Below are positions 22,550 to 34,319 of a stretch of DNA of 64,000 nt, piece by piece (the stretch's first letter is position 1; each line of letters starts with the position of its first letter). Made by a program: the position numbers and the translations under genes. Under the pieces are notes generated by a model, which did no database searches, was not told the DNA's origin, and saw nothing but the letters and a program-made list of their open reading frames with translations. Source of the stretch: Acorus gramineus (lineage: Eukaryota; Streptophyta; Magnoliopsida; Acorales; Acoraceae); assembly GCA_030737835.1 (NCBI GenBank), contig CM060849.1, positions 11,861,716 to 11,925,715 of the forward strand. Direction: 5' to 3'.

Positions 22550-23468
22550 GCCCCCGTTTGGATGGAGGTATAAGACAGGTATAAGACATAATAAGCATTG
22601 ATAGGGGAAGAAACATGTTTGTTTAAAGAGTATAAACTGTAATAGAAATGCTAGTGTAAGCAAGTATAATAATTCTCAAGGTTCCCCTGGTACAGACTTA
22701 TACCACTTTATCCATGCCTTTAAAATGACATTTTTAAACCCCCCGTATAGGGTGTGACTTAGGTTATTCGCTCCCGATAGCTATATTAGGATAGATAACA
22801 ATCCAGGCTGAATAAGCAACTTTTTGTTTGGTTGTTTTTTTTTTGTTATTCTCATTGGGAAACGTAAAAATGATTTTTTTGTTGTTTGGTTCACTTTGGA
22901 TAAAGTGATGATAAATGATTGATAAGGGATGAATAAGAGTTTATGATTTTTTAAATGACAATTATACCCCCTGGGAATAGTGTGAGAGATATATGATTGA
23001 TTTGATAGATGTGACAGTTTTTGGAATCTGTGTGAGTCTGTTAGGTGAGATAAATTTTTTAAAATGACATAGAAGGGAATTTTTATCCATTGGTATAGAT
23101 AAGCCTTGATAAACAATTCCACAATTTCCTTAGAATAGTTATCAAGTCTTATCCTAGCTTATCCAGACATAACTATCGAGGTTTATTCTGTCAAAACAAA
23201 CAGCTTTTTTTTTTTACTATTCTCGTGTATTCTTCCTTATTATGGGTTTATTTCTCTAGCCACACGGGGGGCAAAAGTATAAACTCCATATTCACCACTT
23301 ATTCTTCATTTATTCTTAATCACACAAACAACAAAAACTACTTTATCACGTCAACGAAAAAACTGAAAACATGAACAAACATAAAATCTTTCATTTATGT
23401 AGATTTGCTATTTATATTGGTGTAGTTATACATCCAAAATAACTCAATTCCTCCATCTAAACGGGGGC
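22550..23468. mobile_element. Tourist-like (PIF/Harbinger) MITE with a second MITE inside
   Basis: Ends GCCCCCGTTTGGATGGAGG and CCTCCATCTAAACGGGGGC form a near-perfect inverted repeat. TAA stands at 22547-22549 and 23469-23471, the 3-bp site typical of PIF/Harbinger. The interior from about 22755 to 23195 is a copy of another dispersed MITE family. Confidence 0.82.
22755..23195 (+). mobile_element. Dispersed MITE with TTTGTTGTTTGGTTCAC core, copy 1
   Basis: TTATTCGCTCCCGATAGCTAT at the left pairs imperfectly with ATAACTATCGAGGTTTATTC at the right. The core CATTGGGAAACGTAAAAATG followed by TTGTTGTTTGGTTCACTTTG is shared with copies near 30600-30980 and 58050-59190 and, inverted, with 35349-35828. 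No coding capacity. Confidence 0.6.
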
Positions 23469-23471
23469 TAA

Positions 23472-25314
23472 AAAAATACACCAAGTACAAAAAATCAGAT
23501 GATAGAATAAAAATGGAGGCATAGTTTTTACCTATTATTGTAAATATATTCCATACAACATAATCCAGTTGATTTTCTTACCCTCCTTTATGCCATCTTC
23601 ATCCTTCTCTTTTGATTCAAAGTCATTTCAGTCATTGATTCTCTTTGGCCCTTGAGCCCTTCAACTTTTCGCCCTTGCAAATTGCAGAATAAAAGATTGT
23701 TGTTGACTGATGAGGTCTTCGTTGGTCATATATTTTTGTGAATATGTCATCTCCATTAGTATTTCCATCCATTGAGAAACCAAGCAGTTCCATCATACGA
23801 ATCAGAGCTTCATCATGCATTGATTTCCTCATTGAAATATGATGTTATCTTTACAGCTATTGAAGTTTCTTACATTGTTTCTAGAGCAACTACCAGCACT
23901 TGAATTGAATGTAGTCTTTCGTATGGCCCACTTGCATGAGGAAAGAAACATTTCAACAATTGAATACAAAGTTCAATTTAAAATAGTGCATGAACGAAAA
24001 TTGCCAGGCATGATATTACAAATAGACCCTGTTTGAAACATTAATAAATTCAAGAGACAATACATTATCATGTGAATCCCATCAGCGACGATTTTAGTAA
24101 CACAAATACTTTTAATCTGGCCTTCCAGTCCTTCATATAGGTCAATTGATTCAAAAAACAAGGTTAATTCTGGCTCTGCTTCTTCACTAATGTGATTGGG
24201 TATGTGGAAACTGGCATTCCTGAAATCAGAATAATAGATTGAAAGATCTGTGGATATTTCTACCAAGACACAAAAAATCATAGAATAAATTGGCTTTTTC
24301 CATTAAATGTGGACTACATGCTCAGTATTACTTTACAAAAATTTCTAGATGGTTTCAATGATTAAGGAGAATCAAATCAGAACAGGAGGTTACACATCTG
24401 AAGCATACGAAGTTAAATATTATAATTAAAATTTTTTATCTATTGATCAAAATCTTCACATCCGAATTTTAACTTTTCCTAAATGTTACAGTGGACTGGA
24501 TGATTAAATTATTTATGATAAGAGTGTCACATGTATACTACAACCCAGAGGTGCCACGCATGTTCTAAATATCAACATTAATCCACGTGATGCCAACACC
24601 AGGATTTTGCATGTAATCGAACAAATCCTTCGATGCTTCAATTAAGTTTTATTAATAGACTACATTAGACTTTTTTTTTAAAAGAAAATATCCTTCACTC
24701 CTATCTCATGAATTGTATCTTTATCAAGCGAGCTTAAAAGAAGGATAGAAATAGTAGCTTTGTTGTACACAATATGAGCCTTTCATGAATACCCATTTAG
24801 CATATTTTATTGTGGGACATTTAAGAAATGCAACACAAGCCTGTGAGACACATCAATCAGTAAAAACCACTACAGCAATTTTTATCCCTTTTTTAACAAG
24901 ACATGCAACCAGATGAAAAGCACAAAAAAAAAAAAAAATGTGTCACAAATTATTTTTGAAGGCTCAATTTCAAATTATTTTCGGGTGGGTTGGTGTTTAA
25001 TGTATACCCCAAATTCAGTGGAGACATGTAATACATATATATATCTACTAAAAAATGAGTTTGTATGGAAGACGTATTATATATAACAAGACTCCAGTAC
25101 ATGAGTACAAACACAAAAAAATAAGCCGGTATTGTTTTGTAAAGGAGGCCTAAAAATAAAAAATAAAAAACTCAGATCGGATCGAGATTAGAATTTGTAA
25201 ATAATTTTGTGAATTTTTTTTTTGGAAAGATGTAGACACTCACCACCAATATATTCCAGTACGAAAATGGATTAATACATGTCTAAATTAAATGTGGAAG
25301 AATAGAGAATTGCC
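23472..25314. other. Intergenic with unexplained exon-like scraps
   Basis: Minus-strand frames at 24150-24281 (FHIPNHISEEAEPELTLFFE) and 23632-23832 (MHDEALIRMMELLGFSMDGN) look protein-like. I cannot name a family or see a consistent exon structure. The rest is AT-rich with poly(A)/(T) runs. A decayed gene or captured fragment is possible. Confidence 0.3.
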
Positions 25315-25566
25315 CAAGTGCTTGCTGAAATAATCGAACGGGCGATTACAACTAGTTGGCCCGGTGTCACTCTTGCGCTAAGATCAGCGCCCGCTGCCCA
25401 CACCCCCCGCAAGGTCCTGGAACTGTGCGAGGGACGTAGCCTCTCTCACCTTCCGCCACAGAGCCTGTGCCATTCGACACTCGCAGAAGCGATGGGCTAC
25501 AGTCTCAGGGGCGTCGCCGCAAATAGCACAAAGTACCTGCGCCATTTGAAGTTGGGGCAGGGTTAA
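25315..25566 (-). mobile_element. LINE zf-RVT fragment, GC-rich, minus strand
   Basis: The minus strand reads CAICGDAPETVAHRFCECRM followed by AQALWRKVREA. This is the Cys-x2-Cys ... His-x-Cys pattern of the reverse-transcriptase zinc-binding domain at the end of plant LINE ORF2. The segment is abruptly GC-rich against its AT-rich surroundings. The plus-strand 82-codon frame over it is a shadow. It lies about 150 bases upstream of the hydrolase start codon. Confidence 0.7.
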
Positions 25567-25714
25567 AAGTGAAATAATAAATAAAAAAAACCAGGTTTAT
25601 TTGTGAAAATTGCCCAAATCAAAATTGAGGCTGAGTTTTGTTTGGCAGTTATTGAGTTTTGTTTCCCATATCTGTAAGCCCTCCTCATCCTTCCGTGCTT
25701 TCATTCCACCACAC

Positions 25715-25825
25715 ATGGCGACGGCGACAGCGACGGTCCTCTCCCTCCCACCCTTCTATCGCTCCTCGGCCGACATTCAGTTACGCCGCAACAGACGCCT
25801 CCTTCACTCCCTCTCTTCCTCTGTT

Positions 25826-25882
<57 letters not shown>

Positions 25883-28800
25883 TTCGTGTTTTAGATTTTC
25901 ATGAAGTGAAGATAACTTTTATGTTAGATTCTTATCTGAACAAATTGCTTGCGGAATTCAATTTTTTTTTAGTGAAAAGCTTCAGCGCTGTTTTCTTTGA
26001 ATTTATTTTTTTTAAAAAAAGTTATATTTGAGGGGGTTTTGTTTATTTCCGCTGCATTGCTAGTACAAGTGTTCTAATTTCTGTAGTTGGTCTGTAGTTG
26101 GTGCTCAGAATTTTTTGTTTTTTGTTTGATGATTATGTTTCAATTATGACTAGTGGGTCTGTTTATATCTGTTGAATTGCTAGTACAAAGTATTCACCAA
26201 CTTTTGGTTCTTGAGGTTGTTAGAAGATGTGAATTTTTTTAGCTGTGTGTTTCTGAATGTCTTCTTCACTGTGCTGAAAATTTTCCTTATTGAAGACAAA
26301 AATTATCAAATTTCAACCAAAAAAGGGATGCCTTATGGATCTTTGCTATGCATCTCAATTGAAGCGATGTTCATTTGAATTTTCTTATTAAAATGCATGC
26401 TCAGCCAGATACAAAATGAAGTCACTAAGTCGACCTTTCCATTTGCTCTGTGATTACCGGTGTTGCCTACTTCATCCATAGTCATGTCAAATGGGGGTCA
26501 TTTCTGATTGCCCTCTCTGATGAATGACATTTGCCCGAACAAAGTTTAGAAATTAGACAAAGAAAACCATTTCGACCAACGACAAAGACAAAGACCATAG
26601 CTTAGAGACACTAGATCTTGAGTAGGTCGATGTACAAGACCAAAAAAAGTTTATTCACACACACAAGGCAAAGAAAATTATTTTATGTTCAGAGTTTTCA
26701 AAGTCATGCTTCATAGAGAACAAGACTGAAATTTGTCGAGGTCAAGTTTTTGTTCAATAGTATTCAAAAGTCGAGTTGCCAACAATATAACAGCTTTTCT
26801 ATAATGTTAGCTTTTGGCCTAGAGATATCCCATAAGAAAAGTTTGCATGGTGATAGGCCCTTAAATCGGCTCATTGATTGTCAGAAATAAATTTTAGGAT
26901 GGTGATGTGTTTCAATGAAGAAATGAGTTTTCTTTATCTTTGTAAAAAAAACTCCACTTATGGAGCAGAGATATATGGTCTCTCTAATAATGAATAGCTA
27001 TATTCTTTCCTACTGTATTATATATTCTCATCTCCCTTTTTTATTCTCTTTGTCTCTCTCTGTGTTATCTGAAACCTATACCCATCCTCACAATTCAACC
27101 ATGCACAAAATCAGGCCACGCATTACATGTTTCTTATTTCCATGTTAATCCTTAAAAGTTTTTCTAAATTTAGCAATCACTATCCTAATATCCCCTGTTT
27201 AAACCTATGTAACTAGGACCCTCCATGTCCAGGCTTCAGAATTACATCAGAGACTGTTCTTATATGTGTTCAACATATAAACATTGCTACATGTCCATTG
27301 ACATCATAGTGTTAATGCTTAATACCCTTTATGCTGTTGCATTGGACAGTTCATGCTCTTCTCATTGTTTTCTTTAATGCAAATGTGGGAGTTTACCACC
27401 ATATTTATTTTTTATTCAAAACCAGAGATAAACTCCTTGTACAAAGTAGGAGATTCATCTGCATCGTTATAGAAATAGGTTGGGAAAACTCAAACCTTCT
27501 AACCCACATCCAGCTTATCTACTCCAGAGAATTTTACAAACTCAGCCCAAATACAAAAGGGACACCAGTCCTGATAAATCTCATCACTGATTCTCATGAG
27601 TTTTCAGGGTATAGGTTAGAGCCTCTGAATATTACCATGAGAACCTCAATAGATAATGCTCTTGTCATTGTTGCATTCTCTCACTGCTGTATTATAAAAA
27701 TTAAGTATGATGGAATAATATAAAAGATACATTTTAAAAATCAATTTGTTCTCCTGGGGTTTATTTAAATAGAATTATGCATGTTTTCTGACGTACTTTA
27801 ACATCACCACCATATTATATACTTTTTCTAGGAAATGTTGGAGCAATCATACTAGAAAAAGATGCCCGAAGTAAAGGAGATGAGGGTGTCTGGAAGGACG
27901 AAATGTCCTTCGAGATATGCAAAGATTCTAAATGCAACTTAGATTTTTAGAGAAATGTACACTTGAAATTCCATACCATATGTTGAAAAAAATTATTTTT
28001 TTTAAAAGAAAATAATAATAATTCATTTCTTAACTGTAACATTGCAGTTTTATTGCAGAGAAAATGCCAACTATATGGTCTGTGCCATCGAAAACGCTCC
28101 CATATAATTAAGAATGCATCTCTTCAAGTCTCATGTAGCCAAATCAAAGTTGAGGATGGTATAGATGATGACACATGTGAGCTTGTTAATGGAGTCGAGC
28201 TTGTTATAGGTGAGAGTGAAGATAGCATTCACGCATATTTATTGAAGGCGGTGAAGAATAACAATGGGACAGGTGTGCTTCTTCTTTCTGATATATTTGG
28301 GTTTGAGGACTCATCTACGAGGGACTTTGCCTACCGTGTTGCCTGCAATGGTTACAAGTATGTTTATTTTATTACATGAAATTTTACAAATATTTCAGCT
28401 TTTTAGGTTCCTCTGAATTCTGATTTGAATTTTCTATATGCATTATCATTGAAACTTTCTTCAAACAGTTCAAATATTAACCCATCCATGAGGTTAAGAT
28501 GCATTTGTAGAATGTTGAGTCGCCATATCACAACTGTGAATTAAGCTGTTTGAAATGAAGTTTAGTTCACTTGACCACTCTGGCAAAGAATGCACTATAC
28601 ATTGAGCTGACATGATCCACTGCAATTCTCCACCCTTCTACATGCATGGCAAGTCAAAATAGCTGTTTCTCTGCTGACTTCCAGTGATCTCTTTCACCTT
28701 ATTAAAATGTTTAATGTAAATTTTAAGAAAACATGCAAACCAGGTCCCTTTTTTCCCTCAAGAGGGAGGTGGGATGTCCACCATATTTTATCAGTGTGGT

Positions 28801-30093
28801 AAACCATCTTAAAAAAAAAAAAAAAAAAAAACCATGAAGATGAGAAGTTTTCTTAGCAAAAGAAAAGAAACACAAGTTCTTCTCCACTACAAGGTTTCCG
28901 TCCCAATTAAGGGATACATTAGATGCACTTTTAATGTGTTATCCCCATTTCCCATGCCTCAAGGCATCTTAAAACTGCACTCCATATGTTTCTCTGCATA
29001 AGGTTGGCACCCATCAAATTTTTTTTTTTTCTAGCTAGCCACATTCTGCACCAGATGGCGTGCAGAGTTAATTAATTGAACTTTTATTTTGAGCTCTTGT
29101 TCTGCTTATTGTTTAGCTAGTGGAAGAAATGCCATATCCTCTAAAGCTCCATGAAGGGAGTATTCAATTCCAAGAATGGCACAGCCTAGCAAATGATCAA
29201 CAGATTCTTCCTCCAAGCCACACAAAAAAAAAAAAAAACCAAGTCAGTCACCATCATGAGCCAATACAAACTAGATCTTAGATTTTATTTTATTTTAATC
29301 TTTTGACACTGATTTTTTTTTGCCATGCACAAAATGGAGTGAAATTGTATGGCAAAATTAAGTAGGTGACAATCAGATACACATGTAAGTCTATACATGC
29401 TTGTTCCTGTGCACATGCATGCACGCATGCATGTTTGCCAATTAGGAAAAGCTATCATATATGTGGACTGGTTCTATGTGAAAAAATGTATCCACAATTG
29501 CAGTTGGTACCCTTTTCATATTTTGGCATGCATGTCCTTACAATTGTAACTTTACCGGTTGCAGTGTTTTAGTTCCTGATTTGTTTCGTGGGAATCCATG
29601 GAGAAAAGGCCAAGATCGAAACGAATTTGAACAATGGTTTAGCAGTCTGTCACTGGAGAGGGTTGCCAATGATATTGCCATTGCAACAAAATGGATGGCT
29701 GATGAGTTCTTAGCAGCCGGAATATCAAAGAAGCTCAATCTCATTGGATTTTGCTTTGGTGGGAGACAATTGATTGAAATCCTAGCTCATGATAAGCAAG
29801 CGTATTTTGGCACCGGTGTATGCTTTTATGGAACACAAATGAACCCGTCTCTTGCAGCAGAAGTTAAGGTTCCAGTTTTGTTCATTTGCGGGGATAATGA
29901 TCCTCGCTGTCCACTTAGCACTGTATATGAGATGGAGAAGAGAATTGAAGGTTCCAGAGTTGTGATTTATAATGGAAGAGGACATGGGTTTGCTCATCGC
30001 CCCGAATCACCGGAAGAAGATGAGGATGCTGAGAATGCATTTGTGGTCATGAGACATTGGTTGCATGATTACTTGGTTGTAAACAAGGGTTAG
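25715..30093 (+). CDS. Dienelactone hydrolase family protein (carboxymethylenebutenolidase homolog), probably plastid-targeted
   Basis: Three-exon model: 25715-25822, 28059-28357 and 29565-30093, giving 311 aa. Exons 2 and 3 are firm: AA|GTATG donor, GCAG acceptors, and the frame restored across the junction as GYN-VLVPDLFRG. Exon 1 is inferred: an Arg/Ser-rich N-terminus (MATATATVLSLPPFYRSSAD) resembling a chloroplast transit peptide, ended in phase at a weak TCT|GTTAGC donor just before a TC repeat. The alpha/beta-hydrolase fold shows the family nucleophile in GFCFGG (Cys about 199), Asp in GDNDP (about 248) and His in GRGHGFAHRP (about 276), the Cys-Asp-His triad of dienelactone hydrolases. 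Plant homologs are predicted plastid hydrolases of unknown natural substrate. Codon use is AT-leaning, unlike the GC-rich MCTP and patellin. Intron 1 is about 2.2 kb. Confidence 0.88.
25828..25878 (+). repeat. (TC)n microsatellite at the 5' end of the hydrolase intron 1
   Basis: An uninterrupted run of about 25 CT dinucleotides, five bases after the proposed exon 1 donor. A frame continuing from exon 1 stays open through it (SLSLSLS...), so an exon ending beyond the repeat cannot be excluded from the sequence alone. Confidence 0.9.
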
Positions 30094-30600
30094 CTGCTAT
30101 TAAATGTTTCATTGTTAAGAAATAGAAGAAAGTGCATCCCATGTATTCAGGTGGAAAAAGCTCTCTATGGTTCTCAACTTCCTTGCTGTAGATAGATTGA
30201 ATAATTATTGTGAGTGTATATTTTATGTAGGATGACAATCTATGACAATGTAAAATATGATTTTCATCTATGGGAGTTTTTTTTTTTTGGGTGCCATCAT
30301 GACTCCATTTTAGGATATTGTTACATACAACCCTTTTCCAGCATTAATTTCAGTTCACACATGTTTTAATTCTTTTAAAAATAGTATATCTCATTTAATG
30401 AGATACATGTTTTTATAAAATGAAACATATGCTCCAATAGATTACATATATGTATTTATTAAAAATGTAAAAAAAAATTATTGAAGCATATATCTCGTTA
30501 ATGTGAAACATATGACACTAAAATTGGGGTTGGAAAAGATATCGTGTATAATATTTTAATTTTAGATGTTTTGGCAAATTTGAAGTCAATGTTTTTTGCT
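30094..30600. other. Hydrolase 3' flank
   Basis: Presumed 3' untranslated region followed by AT-rich intergenic DNA. No strong signal beyond T/A runs. Confidence 0.4.
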
Positions 30601-30980
30601 CTCTTAGCTAGCAACATATGCTAGATAAATTATTTTTTGATTAGTTGTTTTTTATGTTATTATCATTGGAAAAATGTAATAGTTATCCTTTTGTTGTATG
30701 AATAATCTTGGATAAATTAAAATGATAGGTAAGAGGTGGATAATAATTTATAACATGTCAAATGACCATTTAAACTACATTAGTTTCACTTGTTTGTGTT
30801 TGGTTCGTGATGTGTTAGTTGAAATAATTTATTTTTAAAATGAGTTGAAAGTATATTTTTATTGACCGACATAAATATGTCCTTATAAGCGTTTCAACTC
30901 TCTTTAGAATTGTTACTAGGACTCATCCAAGTTATCAAAGTATAATTTTCAGGTTGTATACTGCTGAAACAAATAACTAC
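30600..30980 (+). mobile_element. Dispersed MITE with TTTGTTGTTTGGTTCAC core, copy 2 (decayed)
   Basis: TTATTATCATTGGAAAAATG, then CTTTTGTTGTATGAATAATC, and the right part GACTCATCCAAGTTATCAAA follow the order of copy 1 at 22755-23195 with many differences. Ends are approximate. Confidence 0.5.
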
Positions 30981-31402
30981 TTTCGTATCAGGGTTTAGGA
31001 TGTATGGTGCTACACAAATGGGGCGTAGGTCTATATACTTCATACCAATTTCATACCAATTTAACACCTATTTCTGTGTTGGAAGGAAGAAAAAGAAACT
31101 TCTTTATTGTTTGAGACCCTTCATCAAATTGTGCAAACACTTCATATTAAGGCTTGTTTGGTGTTGTCCATAATCTGTAACTACTTTCTGCCCAACTTGT
31201 CTTGGCTGCCTCTCAAAAATCTTGTGGCGCGCAGTCTTTTTTTGGAGGCTCTTATCACATCACTAATACAGTATATTTTAACGTAATATATACTTAATTA
31301 TGTCAGTGTATATTCTATACAAAAACCATTAAAATATATATATTCAATTCATACAACTATTTACTTCATTAGTAAAGCGTATATGCTTAAAAAAATCCAT
31401 AT

Positions 31403-32244
31403 TGTAGGGCCTATTTTTTTAGCCCACTAACTATGCTCCACGTGCTCGTGACCCAAAACCCGATTAACAGAGGCCTACGATCTGAATCATCCACGATCCG
31501 TGAATCTGGCCCGTCAGCCCATTCACATCCAATGACCAGAAAATATCTAAGTCAGATTTGGGATCAAATCCCACCAGAAAATATGATTTTTGGGATTATC
31601 ATGCAGATATCTCAGATTTGGAACTATTCTTGACTGATTTTTCAAATCCTAGTAATATATATATTTGATTTGGGACTATCAATAGTTGATCTCCCAAATC
31701 CCAACAATATATATTTTTAATTATGGACCATCATTAATGATTCCCAAAATCCTTACAACATATATATTAGATTTGGAGTTATCAATAATTGATTCTCAAA
31801 TCTCAACAATATATGTTAAATTTAGAAACATCATTAATTAATTCCATTAATTCCCAAACAAAATATGTATAATTAATTATTTATCAAGGATAATTAATAA
31901 CTGATTATGAAAATCCCTAAATATACATATATATGATCACCTAAATCAAGTATCTCTCTCCATCCGTCCGATGGGAGAGATCCACCATTGATTCTAGGGC
32001 ACACATCAAAATACTATAAATAGGGAACCAGTTCTCCCTAATGAGGTATGTGAGAAATATATTTTCACTAAATCCCTTGTACAACATCGGCTGACTTAAG
32101 CGTCGAAGGGTCTTTTGCAAGTCACTCCCACCCCGTTTTCGCGACGCTCGAGGAGGAGGATCTCCGGCAACTAGCAGTACCCGTCGGAGGAAGCAGAGCG
32201 GATAGATCTGACTATTCGAACCTGGTATGTCAATTTTCGCCCCA
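31403..32244 (+). mobile_element. Solo LTR A, probably Ty3/gypsy
   Basis: Begins TGTAGGGCC and ends CGCCCCA, with CCATAT at 31397-31402 and 32245-32250 as target duplication (5 or 6 bp). It contains a TATA-like ACTATAAATAGGGAAC near 32013 and the phrase GACTTAAGCGTCGAAGG, shared in diverged form with the LTRs at 32428 and 60452. That phrase is common in plant Ty3/gypsy LTRs, as I recall. No internal region remains. Confidence 0.72.
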
Positions 32245-32427
32245 CCATATATAATCCCCTGACTTTTCATAACGTCCATATAACTCCATGAAAATACCTA
32301 TGTAAATCTAAATAGCCCCCTAAAAACACCTAAGTAAATCCAAATAGCTCCTTGAGTAAAACTTTCATTGACAAATGATGAATATTATGCGAATATTTCG
32401 TTTGATTAACTCTGACTGAAAACTCAG

Positions 32428-33260
32428 TGTAGAAGACCAAATTTGTCATACAATAGAATGAAGGATAAGGTTGCATAAATAGAAGGGAATTAGGTATAGA
32501 TGTGACCGTTGGTAATCGACGAGTAAACCTGATCAAGAAAGCCCATAACAAAAGCCCAGTGGCCCAAATTACCACGTGTCTTAGGCAAGCCCACATCCTT
32601 CATCAGGTCAGACTGGCGGATAGCTTAGTCGGACTCTCTAACAGATCGGCTAACTAATTCCTGACATGCCGAGGTTGGGCAAATGATATTGCCCGACCAA
32701 GCTGTAGCGGACGAACACAAAACCCGACCAGATGTATAAGCTGTCAAACCATAAAATCCGAATTGACACATAGGACGCCATACATCCACATCAGTAAGAT
32801 TACAGCAGACCAAGGGAATATTCCCTGGTGCTGGGAAAAGGACTAGTTATCAGGAAATCAGTTACGATGTGGCAATCCCAAGGTAACACGTGTCCCCAGA
32901 TCCAAGAGCCATGTAGAGATTCCGTCTCACGATATGCTCACCCCTCAAAGTTAAGCTCGACATGCCCCTTCTCGAGTATAAAAGGAGGGATATCTCCTTC
33001 TCCGGAAGGAATGCACAATTCTAACACTTCCTTTTCATGGAAACATGACTGACTTGAGCGTCGGAGGGGCGTTAGCCGACACCACACTGGTGTGAGTTGC
33101 AGGTGACTGAAACCGGAGACAAAGAAGGGTGGTGAGCATACGAAGCATTGCCTTGGATCGTGAAGGAAGGTCTGTCAAAGCTTCTTCTCGGATCTACATT
33201 CAAAGCCCGGATCGACGTTGATTCGACCCAAGAGGGGAAGATCTGACTTTATCCCCCACA
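32428..33260 (+). mobile_element. Solo LTR B, probably Ty3/gypsy
   Basis: Begins TGTAGAAGACC and ends ATCCCCCACA. The 5-bp duplication CTCAG lies at 32423-32427 and 33261-33265. It carries a TATA-like GAGTATAAAAGGAGGG near 32973 and GACTTGAGCGTCGGAGGG near 33050. It is a diverged relative of solo LTR A. No internal region remains. Confidence 0.82.
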
Positions 33261-33568
33261 CTCAGTATACCAAAACCCCCTACAATGTGTTAAAAATGAA
33301 AAATACTCTCTACAAATGATGATTTTATTCATCCTAATAGATTATAAAAATCTATTTTCGAGGGATAAAATTATCATTTACAAAGAATTTTCTGTATTTT
33401 TAACACATTATAGGGATTTTTGGTATACTCTGTTTTCATCTAAGGTTAACCAAACAAAATATTCATTATTTGTCAATGAAAATTTAACTCAGAGAGTTAT
33501 TTGGATTTATATAGTTGCCTTTAGGGGGTTATATAAACTTTAGAAAATGTTATATGAATTTTTTTTAA

Positions 33569-34319
33569 AAAAAATTGAAACATATAAAGACTGCAAATGG
33601 GACTCCATGAACGTAACATTTTCCAAAAATCTTTACTTTTAAATTCAATTTGATCTCATAGGATCCAGTCAAATCCTTTTTTGTCTGTAGGCATGCAGAG
33701 CCCAAATTTGTGCAGGCTTCAAATAATTGTGGACCATGTTGTCTGTTAAGAACTGGCTTTTGGAATGATCATAAACTAATAGGACTGGCAGGCAAACAGT
33801 TGACTCCGAGTATCCAATGAATGCTTCTCCTTGAAAGAATTAAATGTTTTGGCATATAGCTATGCAACGGCTCAATTATTATGAGACATGGTGTCCTCAA
33901 AATTTGCTCTTGTACATGGTTCTTTTGGTTTAATCAACTTCGTTTTCATGGCCCACAAGTTCTAGTCAGGTTGATAACTTCGGTCTAAAAGAAGAATTTG
34001 TACTTTCTAAGAATATAGTATTAGCATATTTGATAAAAGGAAAAACATTTTTTTTGGATATCCAGAAGTAAATATAGAAATGGAAAATTTCTAAGTTTTA
34101 AACCCCACTTTTCTTCACCTATATACTAGTTTATCTAGATCTATATGAAACATGTACATACAATTTATTGAAATATATGTTTTAAGTTTTATGATTATGT
34201 AGGTTTTATTCTATCATTTCAAAAAAAAAATTAAAGTATGTGAAAATCACATGGGGTTACACGCTAGACATACAATACATATCATTATTGCAGATCCTTT
34301 TTCCCCAAATCTAGTATAT
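33569..34319. other. Intergenic, no gene seen
   Basis: AT-rich sequence without recognisable coding or repeat ends. Confidence 0.5.

Larger units (their letters stand above)
31389..33568. mobile_element. MITE of the ATCCATAT...CCCC type split by two solo LTRs
   Basis: The left arm (AAATCCATAT, then from 32251 ATAATCCCCTGACTTTTC and on to 32422) pairs with the right arm (33266-33568). Paired words include AAATCCAAATAGCTC with GAGTTATTTGGATTT and TTCATTGACAAATGATGAAT with ATTCATTATTTGTCAATGAA. Removing the LTRs and their site duplications leaves a unit of about 500 bp. Outer ends are uncertain because they run into A/T tracts. Confidence 0.7.

Noticed and set aside
25318-25566. Plus-strand 82-codon frame as an upstream exon of the hydrolase
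   Set aside because: The minus strand carries a clear LINE zinc-binding motif over the same bases, and the plus frame has no link to hydrolase family N-termini.
27331-27723. 130-codon frame in hydrolase intron 1
   Set aside because: No recognisable domain, AT-rich codon use, and no in-phase splice sites linking it convincingly to exons 1 and 2.
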